64,000 nucleotides of DNA from Cryoendolithus antarcticus. Its lineage: Eukaryota; Ascomycota; Dothideomycetes; Cladosporiales; Cladosporiaceae. The first letter of the stretch is position 1, and each line of letters opens with the position of its first letter. The position numbers and the translations under genes were made by a program. The notes below the pieces were generated by a model. The model saw only the letters and a program-made list of their open reading frames with translations. It ran no database searches and was not told the DNA's origin. Of the stretch, positions 53,249 to 62,688 are shown piece after piece. The DNA lies in NCBI GenBank assembly GCA_002077065.1, contig NAJO01000005.1, positions 372,001 to 436,000 of the forward strand, in the 5' to 3' direction.

Positions 53249-53525
53249 GCTGTGGGCTGGCAGTAACCCGAGATGATTCACTGCGGTTCGATCTTCAGAA
53301 AGGTGAACTGAAAGACAGTCAAGTGTGTCAATGCCTTCGATGTGACATAGCTCCAGTCGGCAGGTAGATCGAGAGCTCCTCGACTGACGCTGTGGCGCAG
53401 GAACTTGACTTGTGGCGCAAATATATCAAACTTCGACAACGACAAATTGACCAAATCTACAAGCTACAAGCCAATCGACGAGTCTTCAAATATCTCCAGT
53501 GCATGGTAACTCTATCATCGACATC
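53249..53525. promoter_or_regulatory. Short divergent promoter (VMA13 / DIS3)
   Basis: 277 bp separates the two divergent start codons, with no coding exon visible, so it must contain both promoters and both 5' UTRs. No specific element is claimed. Confidence 0.4.
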
Positions 53526-56504
53526 ATGGCCTCACTCAAGCGCTCGCATGCGGCGACTGCTCCAACGACAACATTGAGCAGCAAAACTTACGTTCGAACA
53601 CTCAAATCTGGCAAAGTACAGAAGATCGTTCGAGAGGTCTACCTTCGTCAGGACATCCCATGCTCAAGTCAGCTCTGCACATCATGCTTGGATCAACAGG
53701 ATGTTGGCTATGGCAAGAAGCCAGAGCCCTTCATTCTCAGCGCCACGCCACCTGCTACCAAGCAGCTCACTTCGGGTCATTACCTTGTGCCCGACACAAA
53801 TGCCTTCCTCAGTGGCATGGACCTATTTGAATCAGATGGCGGCGCCTTCACCGACGTGATCGTGCTACAGACTGTGCTTGAAGAGGTCAAGAACCGAAGC
53901 TTGCCACTCTATCATCGCTTGATCGCGTTGACGAAGAACGAAGACAAGCGCTTCTATGTCTTCTTCAACGAGTTCAGACTTGAGACGTATGTGCAGCGAG
54001 AAGCGGGAGAATCGATCAATGACCGCAACGATCGTGCTGTGCGGAGAGCGTGCTCGTGGTACAGCGAGCATTTGCAGCAAGCTGTAAAGGCAAGGAAGAG
54101 TCTACGCCTGCCAGCCATTGTGATGCTGTCTGATGATCGGGACAATCTGCGAAAGGCTACGCTTGAGAGTGTGGTCGGACTGACATTGCGCGACTACACA
54201 TCGCAGCTTCCTGATGCAGACCGTTTGCTGGACATGATCTCTGAGCAGCGTGGCTTGAAGACGGGCAAAGCTGAGCTGCTGTACCCAGACTATCTTTCCA
54301 TCAGTGCAATGATGACGGGTGTGAAGGCTGGGACTATGCATCAAGGGATCTTCAACGTATCACCCTACAACTACCTTGAGGGAAGTGTGCATGTTCCTGC
54401 TTTCGACCGCGCACTTGTCATACAAGGACGTGAGTACAGTAATCGAGCAGTCTCTGGCGATGTGGTAGTTGTCGAGATCTTGCCCAAGTCAGAGTGGAAA
54501 GCGCCCTCGTCGAAGGTTGTCGAAGAGAGCGAGCTCAACAAGAACGAGGACGCGGGTGACGAAGAGGAAGCGAGTGAAGGCATTGTGACGCAGCAAGAAC
54601 GCCTTGCATTGCAGGAAGAGGTCAAGAAGACTCATGCTGCAGGGCTGGAGAATCAGCCACGTCCAACGGCCAAGATTGTTGGCATTGTCAAGCGCAATTG
54701 GCGGCAGTATGTCGGTCACATCGACAGCGGTTCTGTACGGTCAGAGTCAAAATCTGGTCGTTCGCAGCAGACAGTGTTCCTTATACCCATGGACAAGCGC
54801 ATACCAAAGGTGCGTGTGCGAACTCGGCAAGCGGCAGAGCTGCTAGGGAAGCGTGTTCTCGTTGCGATCGACTCCTGGGATCGCGAATCTCGGTACCCTG
54901 TCGGTCACTTCATTCGTAGTCTTGGTGAACTGGAGACGAAGGGCGCTGAGACCGAAGCTTTGCTGCTAGAGTGGGATGTGCAGTACCGGCCATTTCCAAA
55001 GACAGTGCTGGACTGTTTGCCGGCGGAGGGACATGACTGGAAGGTGCCTACTTCAATGGATGACCCAGGCTGGCGCGACCGACAAGACCTGAGGGATCTG
55101 ATCATCTGCTCCATCGATCCGGTTGGCTGTGTAGACATTGACGACGCACTGCATGCTACAAAATTACCCAACGGCAACTTCGAAGTGGGCGTGCACATCG
55201 CAGATGTCTCGAACTTCGTACGTCCCAACAATGCAATGGACAAGGAAGCTTCACTACGAGGTACAACCGTCTACCTCGTTGACAAGCGCATCGACATGCT
55301 GCCGATGCTCCTCGGCACTGATCTCTGCTCGCTCAAACCCTACGTAGAACGCTTTGCCTTCAGCGTAATCTGGGAAGTCGACGTAGAAGCCAACATCATC
55401 AGCTCCCGCTACACCAAAAGCGTGATCCGCAGCCGCGAAGCCTTCAGCTACGAAGCCGCCCAACTGCGCATAGATGACAAGTCCCAGAAGGACGAGCTTA
55501 CACAAGGCATGCGCCACCTCATGATGCTCTCTAAGAAACTCCGCGCCAAGCGCATGGCCGCCGGAGCCCTGAACCTCGCCTCGCCCGAAGTCCGCGTCGA
55601 AGCCGAAAGCGAGACTTCAGATCCCATAGATGTCAAGACCAAGCAACTCCTAGACACCAATCAGCTGGTAGAGGAGTTCATGCTCCTAGCCAACATATCC
55701 GTCGCCTCGAAAATCCACTCCGCGTTTCCTCAAACCGCTCTCCTCCGCCGCCACGGCGCCCCGCCAAAAACGAATTTCGAAGAACTCGCCAACCAGCTCA
55801 AAGTCAAGAAAGGTCTCGAGCTCCGCACAGATACCTCCAAAGCCCTCGCCGACAGCCTAGACACCTGCGTCGACTCCTCGAACCCCTTCTTCAACACCCT
55901 AGTCCGCATCCTAGCGACGCGCTGCATGATGTCCGCTGAGTACTTCTGCGCTGGCACACAATCGTACCCGGAGTTCAGACACTACGGTCTCGCATCCGAG
56001 ATCTACACGCACTTCACTTCGCCCATCAGACGGTATGCGGATCTGGAAGTGCATCGCCAGCTTGCTGCGGCTATTGAGTATGAGGTTATAGACGATAGTC
56101 TGCAGTCCCAGAGCAAACTGGAAGGTGTCTGCAAGAATATCAACACACGCCACCGTAACGCCCAGATGGCGGGGCGGGCTAGCGTGGAGTTCTACGTCGG
56201 ACAGGCACTCAAGGGACGGGTGCTGGAGGAGGATGCATTTGTTATGAAAGTCTTCAGTAATGGATTTGTGGTTTTTGTGCCGCGGTTTGGGATTGAGGGG
56301 TTGATTCGAGTGAAGGATTTAGTTGGGTTGGGGAAGTCTGAAGAGGCGGTCGGGGAGTTTGATCAGGCGGAGTATAGACTGAGCTTTGAGAGGGATGGGC
56401 ACGGGAAGCGGGCTGTGGAGTTGTTTGAGAAGGTTAGGGTGAAGATTGAGGATGAGGTTGAGAGGAGTACGGGGAAGAGGAAAATTAGATTGGGGTTGGT
56501 GTGA
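53526..56504 (+). CDS. DIS3: Exosome catalytic subunit DIS3/RRP44
   Basis: Single exon, 992 aa. The start at 53526 (MASLKRSHA) is preferred over ATG 53499, which lies nine codons upstream. N-terminal Cys cluster (CSSQLCTSC), then the PIN endonuclease with HYLVPDTNAFLSGMDLFES, IVLQTVLEEVKNRSLPLYH and IVMLSDDRDN, providing its acidic residues. Two cold-shock domains follow, then the RNB 3'-5' exonuclease core: SIDPVGCVDIDDALHATKLP with the catalytic aspartates, FEVGVHIADVSNFVRPNNAM, TVYLVDKRIDMLPMLLGTDL, and YCHFTSPIRRYADLEVHRQL-like near the end. A final S1 domain includes GRVLEEDAFVMKVFSNGFVV. The Glu/Asp-rich insertion in CSD1 (around NKNEDAGDEEEASEGI) is variable in the family. The ring subunit gene RRP42 is also in this window. 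Confidence 0.96.
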   Translation: MASLKRSHAATAPTTTLSSKTYVRTLKSGKVQKIVREVYLRQDIPCSSQLCTSCLDQQDVGYGKKPEPFILSATPPATKQLTSGHYLVPDTNAFLSGMDLFESDGGAFTDVIVLQTVLEEVKNRSLPLYHRLIALTKNEDKRFYVFFNEFRLETYVQREAGESINDRNDRAVRRACSWYSEHLQQAVKARKSLRLPAIVMLSDDRDNLRKATLESVVGLTLRDYTSQLPDADRLLDMISEQRGLKTGKAELLYPDYLSISAMMTGVKAGTMHQGIFNVSPYNYLEGSVHVPAFDRALVIQGREYSNRAVSGDVVVVEILPKSEWKAPSSKVVEESELNKNEDAGDEEEASEGIVTQQERLALQEEVKKTHAAGLENQPRPTAKIVGIVKRNWRQYVGHIDSGSVRSESKSGRSQQTVFLIPMDKRIPKVRVRTRQAAELLGKRVLVAIDSWDRESRYPVGHFIRSLGELETKGAETEALLLEWDVQYRPFPKTVLDCLPAEGHDWKVPTSMDDPGWRDRQDLRDLIICSIDPVGCVDIDDALHATKLPNGNFEVGVHIADVSNFVRPNNAMDKEASLRGTTVYLVDKRIDMLPMLLGTDLCSLKPYVERFAFSVIWEVDVEANIISSRYTKSVIRSREAFSYEAAQLRIDDKSQKDELTQGMRHLMMLSKKLRAKRMAAGALNLASPEVRVEAESETSDPIDVKTKQLLDTNQLVEEFMLLANISVASKIHSAFPQTALLRRHGAPPKTNFEELANQLKVKKGLELRTDTSKALADSLDTCVDSSNPFFNTLVRILATRCMMSAEYFCAGTQSYPEFRHYGLASEIYTHFTSPIRRYADLEVHRQLAAAIEYEVIDDSLQSQSKLEGVCKNINTRHRNAQMAGRASVEFYVGQALKGRVLEEDAFVMKVFSNGFVVFVPRFGIEGLIRVKDLVGLGKSEEAVGEFDQAEYRLSFERDGHGKRAVELFEKVRVKIEDEVERSTGKRKIRLGLV

Positions 56505-56635
56505 GAAGGAGAGTGGTACTGGCTGGACGTGGCAAGTGTTAATCAGATACATGAAAGCAAACGCGACGAAAGCTAGAGCGCTTCTCCTATCGGCAGGATT
56601 CTACAAGTTTGTGAGGTTCTGTTGCAGCAGCCTCT

Positions 56636-59071
56636 TCACTCTGCGTGTCCAAGCCCTTCCAGATATCCTACTAATCGCTTCTTGATGATCACACCGACCA
56701 GCGCTCCCGTGCCCTCCTCGGTCACCATCAAGTACCTCAACCCTAATTTCCCGAACATCTCGACAGCATATTCCATCGGCGCTGACGCACATACAGTGAT
56801 CGGCGTCCGATCCACGAATGGGCTGAGATCCAGCTTACCCTCCGCTTCATCAGGTGCCTGGCCAAGCAGCCGTACTTCCGTGCGCTCGGGAAACGATGTA
56901 GCAAGCTCATTGAGCCCGAATTCCAGCTCTGATTCTGAAAGGTAGCCTTGACATATATTCCCAATGGGTGTGGATTGGACCAGTGCAAGCCCAGCATCCA
57001 TAAGCCCTCTCGCCTGCAGCTGAGAGAGCTTCTTCCCCAGCAGTTCCACAGAAACGCAATTCGACTTCGGCACCACAACGGTGATCTCATCCATTGTCTG
57101 CTGCGGAGGGATCAGCTCCTCTACCCTCGCATCTTGGTGCTGCACAGCAGCAATAGCGTGCTCCGGATCCAGGAACGGATGGCCCAGAATATTTTGCGCC
57201 AAGTCATAAACGCTCTCCTTTCCCAATGCGTCAGCGACCCACTTGGCGACCAAGATAGCGATCATATGCGGTAGGATGTACTCCAGCTCTCCTGTCAACT
57301 CGAACATAATCACGCAGAGCGATATCGTCATCCGTGAAACGCCGGCGAGGAAGGCCGCGGCGCCAACCATGGCGAAGATGCCGGGTGAGATAGAGGGGAC
57401 TGCTTGGCCGACGAGGCGGCCGAAGAGGGCGCCTGCGTCTAGGGCGGGTATGATGACGCCGGAGGGTACTTTGATGCCGAACGTTATTATTGTGAGGACG
57501 AGCTTTGTCGCTGTGCCGTAGGCTAGGAAGCCGAGGTAGGTGCCACTGTTTGCAGATTCTTGCTGGCAGACCCAGGTTTTCTGCGAGGCGTCATCACGGC
57601 AGTCGACGAGGAGGTTCTTGATCACTACGTCGCCTGGCTCGCGGATTAAGGGGTTCGGGTATTGTAGTAGCGTCGTCGCAAGAACCACAAGAAACACCTC
57701 AAAGACTGGGTTTTGCTTTATCAGCGCAAACGAGCGGAACCATTTGGACCACAAGAAGTTGAGGCGGCAGAAGAGGCCACCGAAAATGCCGCCTGCAACG
57801 CCTAGGAGGACGAAGACGAGGTAGTGGACTGGGTTGTAGGAGGTGCCGTAGTGGGTCTCGAAGAGGACGAGCTTCCCTGTGCCGGTTGGGTTTAGGGCGC
57901 GGAGGACCACGGCGGCTGTGAGGGAGCAGAGGAAGGCGCGCCAGAGGACTTTGCGGGGGAAGTAGGTGCTGATTTCTTCGTAGCTGAAGAGGACGCCGCC
58001 GATAGGTGCGCCGAAGGCTGGAAATATCAGTGACTGATCGTCCTGATAGACCCAGGAGTGTACATACCAACGCTGAGGCCTGCTGCACATGCTGCCGATA
58101 AGATCTCCCTCATCTTCCTTCCATTGTCGCGATACTTTGGAAAGTTCTTTGCCACCAGATAGCCAACACAGGTCGAAATATGCACAAAGGGTCCTTCCTT
58201 GCCAAGACACATGCCAGTTGCCACCGCGAAGACGGCACCGAAGCCTTTCACAAATAACACCTTGAAGTCCAGGAAGTTGGGGATCACGAACCCCGAGAGA
58301 ATAGTCTTGATCTCGGGAATGCCACTTCCGGCAGCCATATACATACTCTTACCACTAGCTACGGGCTCTGGCGGGCTGCCGTACTGGTTCTCTTTGCCCG
58401 TGCCTGGTGATGTCGACGGCAAAGATCGCTTCGTGAACATCGTCGCTGTCGAGCTGACGACGCCGAAGACCAGAGCAAGTCCAACATAGATGGCAAAAGA
58501 AGGCACATAGCTGTTAGACCACTCATGAAAGCCTCTGCAGTCTACGCCTGTCTCGACGCCACCTTGGGCGAAAAACGGCGTCTTGTCTTCGCAGCACGCA
58601 TCTCTATTGAGGAAAGGATTACGCTGGCAATAGCCAAGCTTCCAGTCTGACACCGTCGCCTCAGTCACATCGACTACGAATGCCACGCATGCTGTCAAGG
58701 TGCCGATGAGAGCTGCAGCTATCCAGCCGGAGGCTTCGTCAAAGAGCGATATGAGCTTGAAGCGGAGCCCTTTGCGGCTGTGGATGAAGCGGAGTCGGTA
58801 GGAGTCTTTGACCTGGATATCTAGGTGAGAAAGTGGAGCTTGGGCTCGAGAAGTCGTCGATACATACTAGATCGTGCAGCCAGTCTATCGTAGTGTAGTC
58901 ATTATACGGAAGTCGTTCGCCAATGGCCGTCTCTGACAACTTCTGCTCATCCTTCGTGACGTGGCTGCGGGCAAACGAGTCCGCGTCTTCGTTGCCATGC
59001 TGGAGTCTGCTATGTCGTCTTCCGTTATGGTGCACACCGAGCAAAGCGCTGTGCTCGTCGTGTTCGGCCAT
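56636..59071 (-). CDS. CLC-type chloride/proton antiporter
   Basis: Three exons (58868..59071, 58068..58812, 56636..58017; introns 55 and 50 bp) give 776 aa and the phases agree. Hallmark CLC motifs: GSGIPEIKTILSG (Ser at the chloride site), GKEGPFVHISTCVG (gating Glu), and KVPSGVIIPALDAGALFGRL (GxFxP-like). The Glu of SYEEISTYFPRKVLW corresponds to the proton glutamate of endosomal antiporters, so it is probably a 2Cl-/H+ exchanger, not a channel. A Cys/Asp-rich luminal loop lies between membrane segments (NRDACCEDKTPFF). Two CBS domains close the protein, in the QTMDEITVVVPKSNCVSVEL and LSPFVDRTPITVCASAPMEY regions. The hydrophilic N-terminus ends in TIDWLHDLVKDSYRLRFI, typical of CLC-3-like proteins in vacuole or endosome membranes. 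Confidence 0.93.
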
Positions 59072-59893
59072 GATGCCGGGGAGTGATGGGGACAGCAAGA
59101 CGCATATCGCCTCGAGATGGAGATCTGGAGTGCATCTTGCGTACCATGCACCGCCACATTGAATCAATGCCTCCTCGGATCATCAGTGGACTGGCTACAA
59201 GCAGACGATGGCTTCTTTCTGCTGCTGATAAGGAAGTGTAGATAGGCAGAGATACGTAGATACCTTAGAGATAGTAGGAAGCATACCTGCTCCGGCGAAA
59301 CGAGAGCCTGTTTGACTGCAGACGGGTCAGCTCGATACAAGATGCAAGGCACCTCCGAGTCCTTCAGCCGTGTTTCGATAAGGACTCTCTCTGTACGCAG
59401 TGGCGCTCTGCATAGCGATGCGGTGGTCGACAGCACCGCAGAGGGGCAGTCGTCTCGGAGCTATCAAGGTACTGCGATGGAGGGCCTTGGCCTTCACGTC
59501 TGACGGCTTCTGTGGTGCTTGGTGGGAAGTTCTGCTTCTCAGAGGTCCAGGATCTCGAATTGGCGGCATGTCTTCCAGGCACAACACCCGGGCGCGGCGA
59601 CGATCTGATAGACCCCGAATCCACTCGAGCTGCCGCATGAACAGCAATGAGGGGCAACCAGTTCGGCGTTGACTTCCGTACGCTTCGTCATATGTGCATT
59701 GGATCTACCTCCGTTCTGTACACGAGAGCCACACCGCACACACCCTTCCCTAGTCTTCTCGCAGAATCGTCTGCCAAGACCAGACGAGGACGACAACTAC
59801 TTCCTGCAATGCTCCCAGTACTCGACATATCTCATTACAGCTCCTCGTCTTGGTCCATCCTAGTGTACAGACCCCCCTGCGGAATCGCCCTGC
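59072..59893. other. Intergenic region between divergent genes
   Basis: About 820 bp between the CLC and ethanolamine kinase starts. Only short ORFs without features; both promoters should lie here. Confidence 0.35.
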
Positions 59894-61135
59894 ATGTCTA
59901 CAGCTACTCCTGAAGACGACCATCGCACAGATTCACCCATAGATGGGGTACGATATATACCACTGTCCTTCGACACTGCCCATGCCGAGGACTCAGCATT
60001 GAAATTGGTGCAAGCATATGCCCCGGAATGGAGTCTGAACAATGCGCACGTACAATTCGTACCATTCACTGAGGGGATCACCAACACATTGTACAAAGCC
60101 ACGATCGAGCTTCCGGGCAGGAGTAGAGCCGAGATAGATCAGAATGCCATACTCCTGCGAGCGTACGGCAACGGCACAGAGATCTTGATAGACCGACAAC
60201 GAGAGCTGAAAGCACACACATTACTCGCGAGCAGAGGCCTTGCGCCTCCACTCCTTGCGCGCTTCGAGAATGGCCTCATGTATCGCTTCGTTTCCGGCGA
60301 CGTCTGCAGCCCAGAAGACCTTCGAATACCAGAAGTCTACCGCGAAGTCGCAGCGCGCCTAGGAGAATGGCACGGCAGCCTGCCAATATCGCCTATAAGC
60401 ACCTACCCTACCCTCAATGGCCGGACACCAGGCCAGAAATCCTCCCAACCTGCGCCCACGATCCCAATCCCAAACATCTGGACCGTAACAGCCTCCTGGA
60501 TCGCTGCGCTCTCCTCCACCACCCCTGCCGACGCGTCCCGACAATCAACCCTCTCGACCGAGCTCTCCTACCTCCGCACCCGCTTCGAGCAGACTCCCGG
60601 CCTATTCTCCCGCCCCTACATCTTCGCACACTGCGATCTCCTTTCCGGCAACGTAATCCGGCAACAACCTCTCCCGGACACCGAGGAAAAGATCCGCCCC
60701 GTAACATTCATAGACTACGAATATGCCACCCCTGCTCCAGCGGCCTTCGATCTAGCAAATCACTTTGCAGAATGGGGCGGTTTCGCGTGCGAGTACACCG
60801 CCCTGCCGACCCGCTCCGCGCGGAAAGACTTTTTGCATCACTATACGCTGGCTTTCTACGACGCGGTGCTGGAAGCTAATAGCAATGTGGCCGTTGAGAT
60901 CGATTTCAGAGCTGCCGTGGAGCAACTGGAAGAGCAGGTCAATTCTATGAGAGGGTTGCCAGGTTTTTACTGGGGTGTTTGGGCGTTGATACAGCAGGGT
61001 ATTAGCGAGATTGAGTTTGATTATAAGAGTTATGCCGAGAAGAGACTAGGAGAGTATTGGGGTTGGAGGGAAGCGGAGAGGGAGGGGAAGGTGGAGGGTA
61101 GTAGTGTTAGGGAAAAGAGGTGGGCGGAGGAGTGA
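59894..61135 (+). CDS. Ethanolamine/choline kinase
   Basis: Single exon, 413 aa. ATP-dependent kinase for the first step of the CDP-ethanolamine (Kennedy) pathway. N-terminal lobe: VQFVPFTEGITNTLYKATIE and LLRAYGNGTEILIDRQRELK, LASRGLAPPLLARFENGLMY, RFVSGDVCSPEDLRIPEVYR and LGEWHGSLPI. C-lobe: Brenner motif FAHCDLLSGNVIRQ, then VTFIDYEYATPAPAAFDLAN with the metal-binding Asp and HFAEWGGF. It is followed by GLPGFYWGVWALIQQGISEI and DYKSYAEKRLGEYW, typical of the choline/ethanolamine kinase fold. The lack of a long N-terminal extension and similarity to the EKI/easily-shocked pattern favour ethanolamine as the preferred substrate, but choline activity cannot be excluded. Confidence 0.9.
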   Translation: MSTATPEDDHRTDSPIDGVRYIPLSFDTAHAEDSALKLVQAYAPEWSLNNAHVQFVPFTEGITNTLYKATIELPGRSRAEIDQNAILLRAYGNGTEILIDRQRELKAHTLLASRGLAPPLLARFENGLMYRFVSGDVCSPEDLRIPEVYREVAARLGEWHGSLPISPISTYPTLNGRTPGQKSSQPAPTIPIPNIWTVTASWIAALSSTTPADASRQSTLSTELSYLRTRFEQTPGLFSRPYIFAHCDLLSGNVIRQQPLPDTEEKIRPVTFIDYEYATPAPAAFDLANHFAEWGGFACEYTALPTRSARKDFLHHYTLAFYDAVLEANSNVAVEIDFRAAVEQLEEQVNSMRGLPGFYWGVWALIQQGISEIEFDYKSYAEKRLGEYWGWREAEREGKVEGSSVREKRWAEE

Positions 61136-61446
61136 GCAGGAAGTATGGGAGTGTGAGGCAAACGTCAGGCAGTAATGTACATAACAAAAGCCACAAAATG
61201 TACCCACGAAATTAGCAGTCAAATGTCACCGACGTCTGCAACCCTCGCCTTTAGTCGTTATCTAGAGTGTGTACCTGTAAAAGTCACCGACGAGGTAGAT
61301 GCGCAGGTGCTAAGCGAAGGGTTGAATGATTATGAGTTGCATTCATATACATGAGAGTCCTATCTATCGCCGTGGTATCATCGCCTCGAAAGTCACGCGC
61401 CCAGCGCATCACAGCCCTGCCATCTCAATCAACTAAAGAAGTTCGA
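61136..61446. other. Intergenic region without recognised gene
   Basis: About 310 bp between two convergent stops. Probably terminators only. Confidence 0.3.
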
Positions 61447-62688
61447 TTAAGCCAGCTCCATTCTGCCCACCACGCTCTCCCTCTCCTTGCGATAGCCCTC
61501 GCCACTCTTTCTCGCCCTCCCTTCACCACCGAAATCAAATTCGCTGATCTCGCCCCAACTTGGGTAGTGTACCATAGGACTGCTTCTCCGCTCGGGGCTC
61601 CGCGTTGGCAAGATCGGGCTGACAAGATCCCTCTCCTCATCGTCGTCATAAGGCGCAGGATGGTAGCCGCGATGCGTGCCAAGATCGTGCTCAAGCTCGT
61701 CCTCAGGCGACGTGAAAGGGTTCTCAGCGTGATGCTGTTTGTGTTGTGGCGGCGACATCATGGCGAGCGGGTTGAAGGGCGTGACTGGTCTGGAATGCTG
61801 ACCAGAGGGCGAGGAGTCGTGACGCGAGCTCTGACTCCGTCGGGTCTTGGATTCGAGCGGGTAGGTGGGCTCAGCAGGCGTGATGTAGCCTGGATGGTAG
61901 GCAGTGTCGAGGTCGTCGGAAGTAAACTCGCGTGCGGCTTCGTATTGCGCCATGGAGTGCTCCGAGCGCTCTTCGGGCGTGAAGAACGGATTCTCCTCCG
62001 AACTCGGCGTCTCCTGCATCTGGCTATGCTGCTGTGCTGCGAATGCCGGGTGGAGGTGTGCAGGTGGTGTGCGCTGATCACCGAGACGGTTGTAGTGCTC
62101 TACCCACTCCCGCGAAGGACGATCATGGCGTTGCATCATCTGACCACCGCGGTGGGATGTGGCTGCAGCGCCCATTTGCGGTAGCGTTGGTGAGCGCCAG
62201 CCTTCGATGTCGCTTTCCGAGACTGAAGGATCGCGGCGGAAGAGGCCTGAGCCGCCGCGCTTTTGCTTTCGACGGCGGAGGCAGAAGAGGACGAAGCCTA
62301 GGACTGCGAGGGCGAGGAGACCGAAGACGACACCAAGGGCTATGCCGAGGGAGCGGTCGGTGAGAGGGGAGTGCTTTCCAGTCGTATTTGCGGCGGCAGA
62401 CGTTTCTGTCGCTGCTGGGGAGATGACTGCTGGGGTTGAGGTCGAACTCGATTGCATCTTGTGGGTTGAGGTCCCGATCACAACTGTTGCTGGCCAGGAT
62501 AGGTGTTGCACGTCCGTTATGCTGCTTGTGGAGTAGACGCTTGTGATCAGGCTTTCTGCTATGCTCCATAGCTCGAGAGGGATGTCGGTAGTCGTTGACG
62601 AGCTAGCTGCTGATGTGATAGAGCTCGAAGGAGCTGATGTCACTGATGTGGCCAGCGTCGCGAGAGTGGACTCCGTGGATGCCGCCAT
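61447..62688 (-). CDS. Single-pass Ser/Thr-rich membrane protein
   Basis: Single exon, 413 aa from ATG 62688 (the frame is open upstream to 62712 from a GTG). The N-terminal ~110 residues are Ser/Thr/Ala-rich, so probably O-mannosylated and outside the cell. One membrane segment follows (GIALGVVFGLLALAVLGFVL), then a basic stop-transfer block FCLRRRKQKR, and a cytoplasmic tail of about 260 residues rich in Ser, Pro, His and Glu with several SP sites (for example PVTPFNPLAMMSPP). This architecture is shared with Mid2/Wsc-type sensors and many fungal unknowns. No signal peptide is clear, and a 5' exon providing one may be missing. Function unknown. Confidence 0.65.
   Translation of the reverse strand: MAASTESTLATLATSVTSAPSSSITSAASSSTTTDIPLELWSIAESLITSVYSTSSITDVQHLSWPATVVIGTSTHKMQSSSTSTPAVISPAATETSAAANTTGKHSPLTDRSLGIALGVVFGLLALAVLGFVLFCLRRRKQKRGGSGLFRRDPSVSESDIEGWRSPTLPQMGAAATSHRGGQMMQRHDRPSREWVEHYNRLGDQRTPPAHLHPAFAAQQHSQMQETPSSEENPFFTPEERSEHSMAQYEAAREFTSDDLDTAYHPGYITPAEPTYPLESKTRRSQSSRHDSSPSGQHSRPVTPFNPLAMMSPPQHKQHHAENPFTSPEDELEHDLGTHRGYHPAPYDDDEERDLVSPILPTRSPERRSSPMVHYPSWGEISEFDFGGEGRARKSGEGYRKERESVVGRMELA

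Noticed and set aside
30323..56504. An exosome gene cluster (RRP42 and DIS3 in one window)
   Set aside because: They are 22 kb apart with unrelated genes between them; gene density alone explains it.
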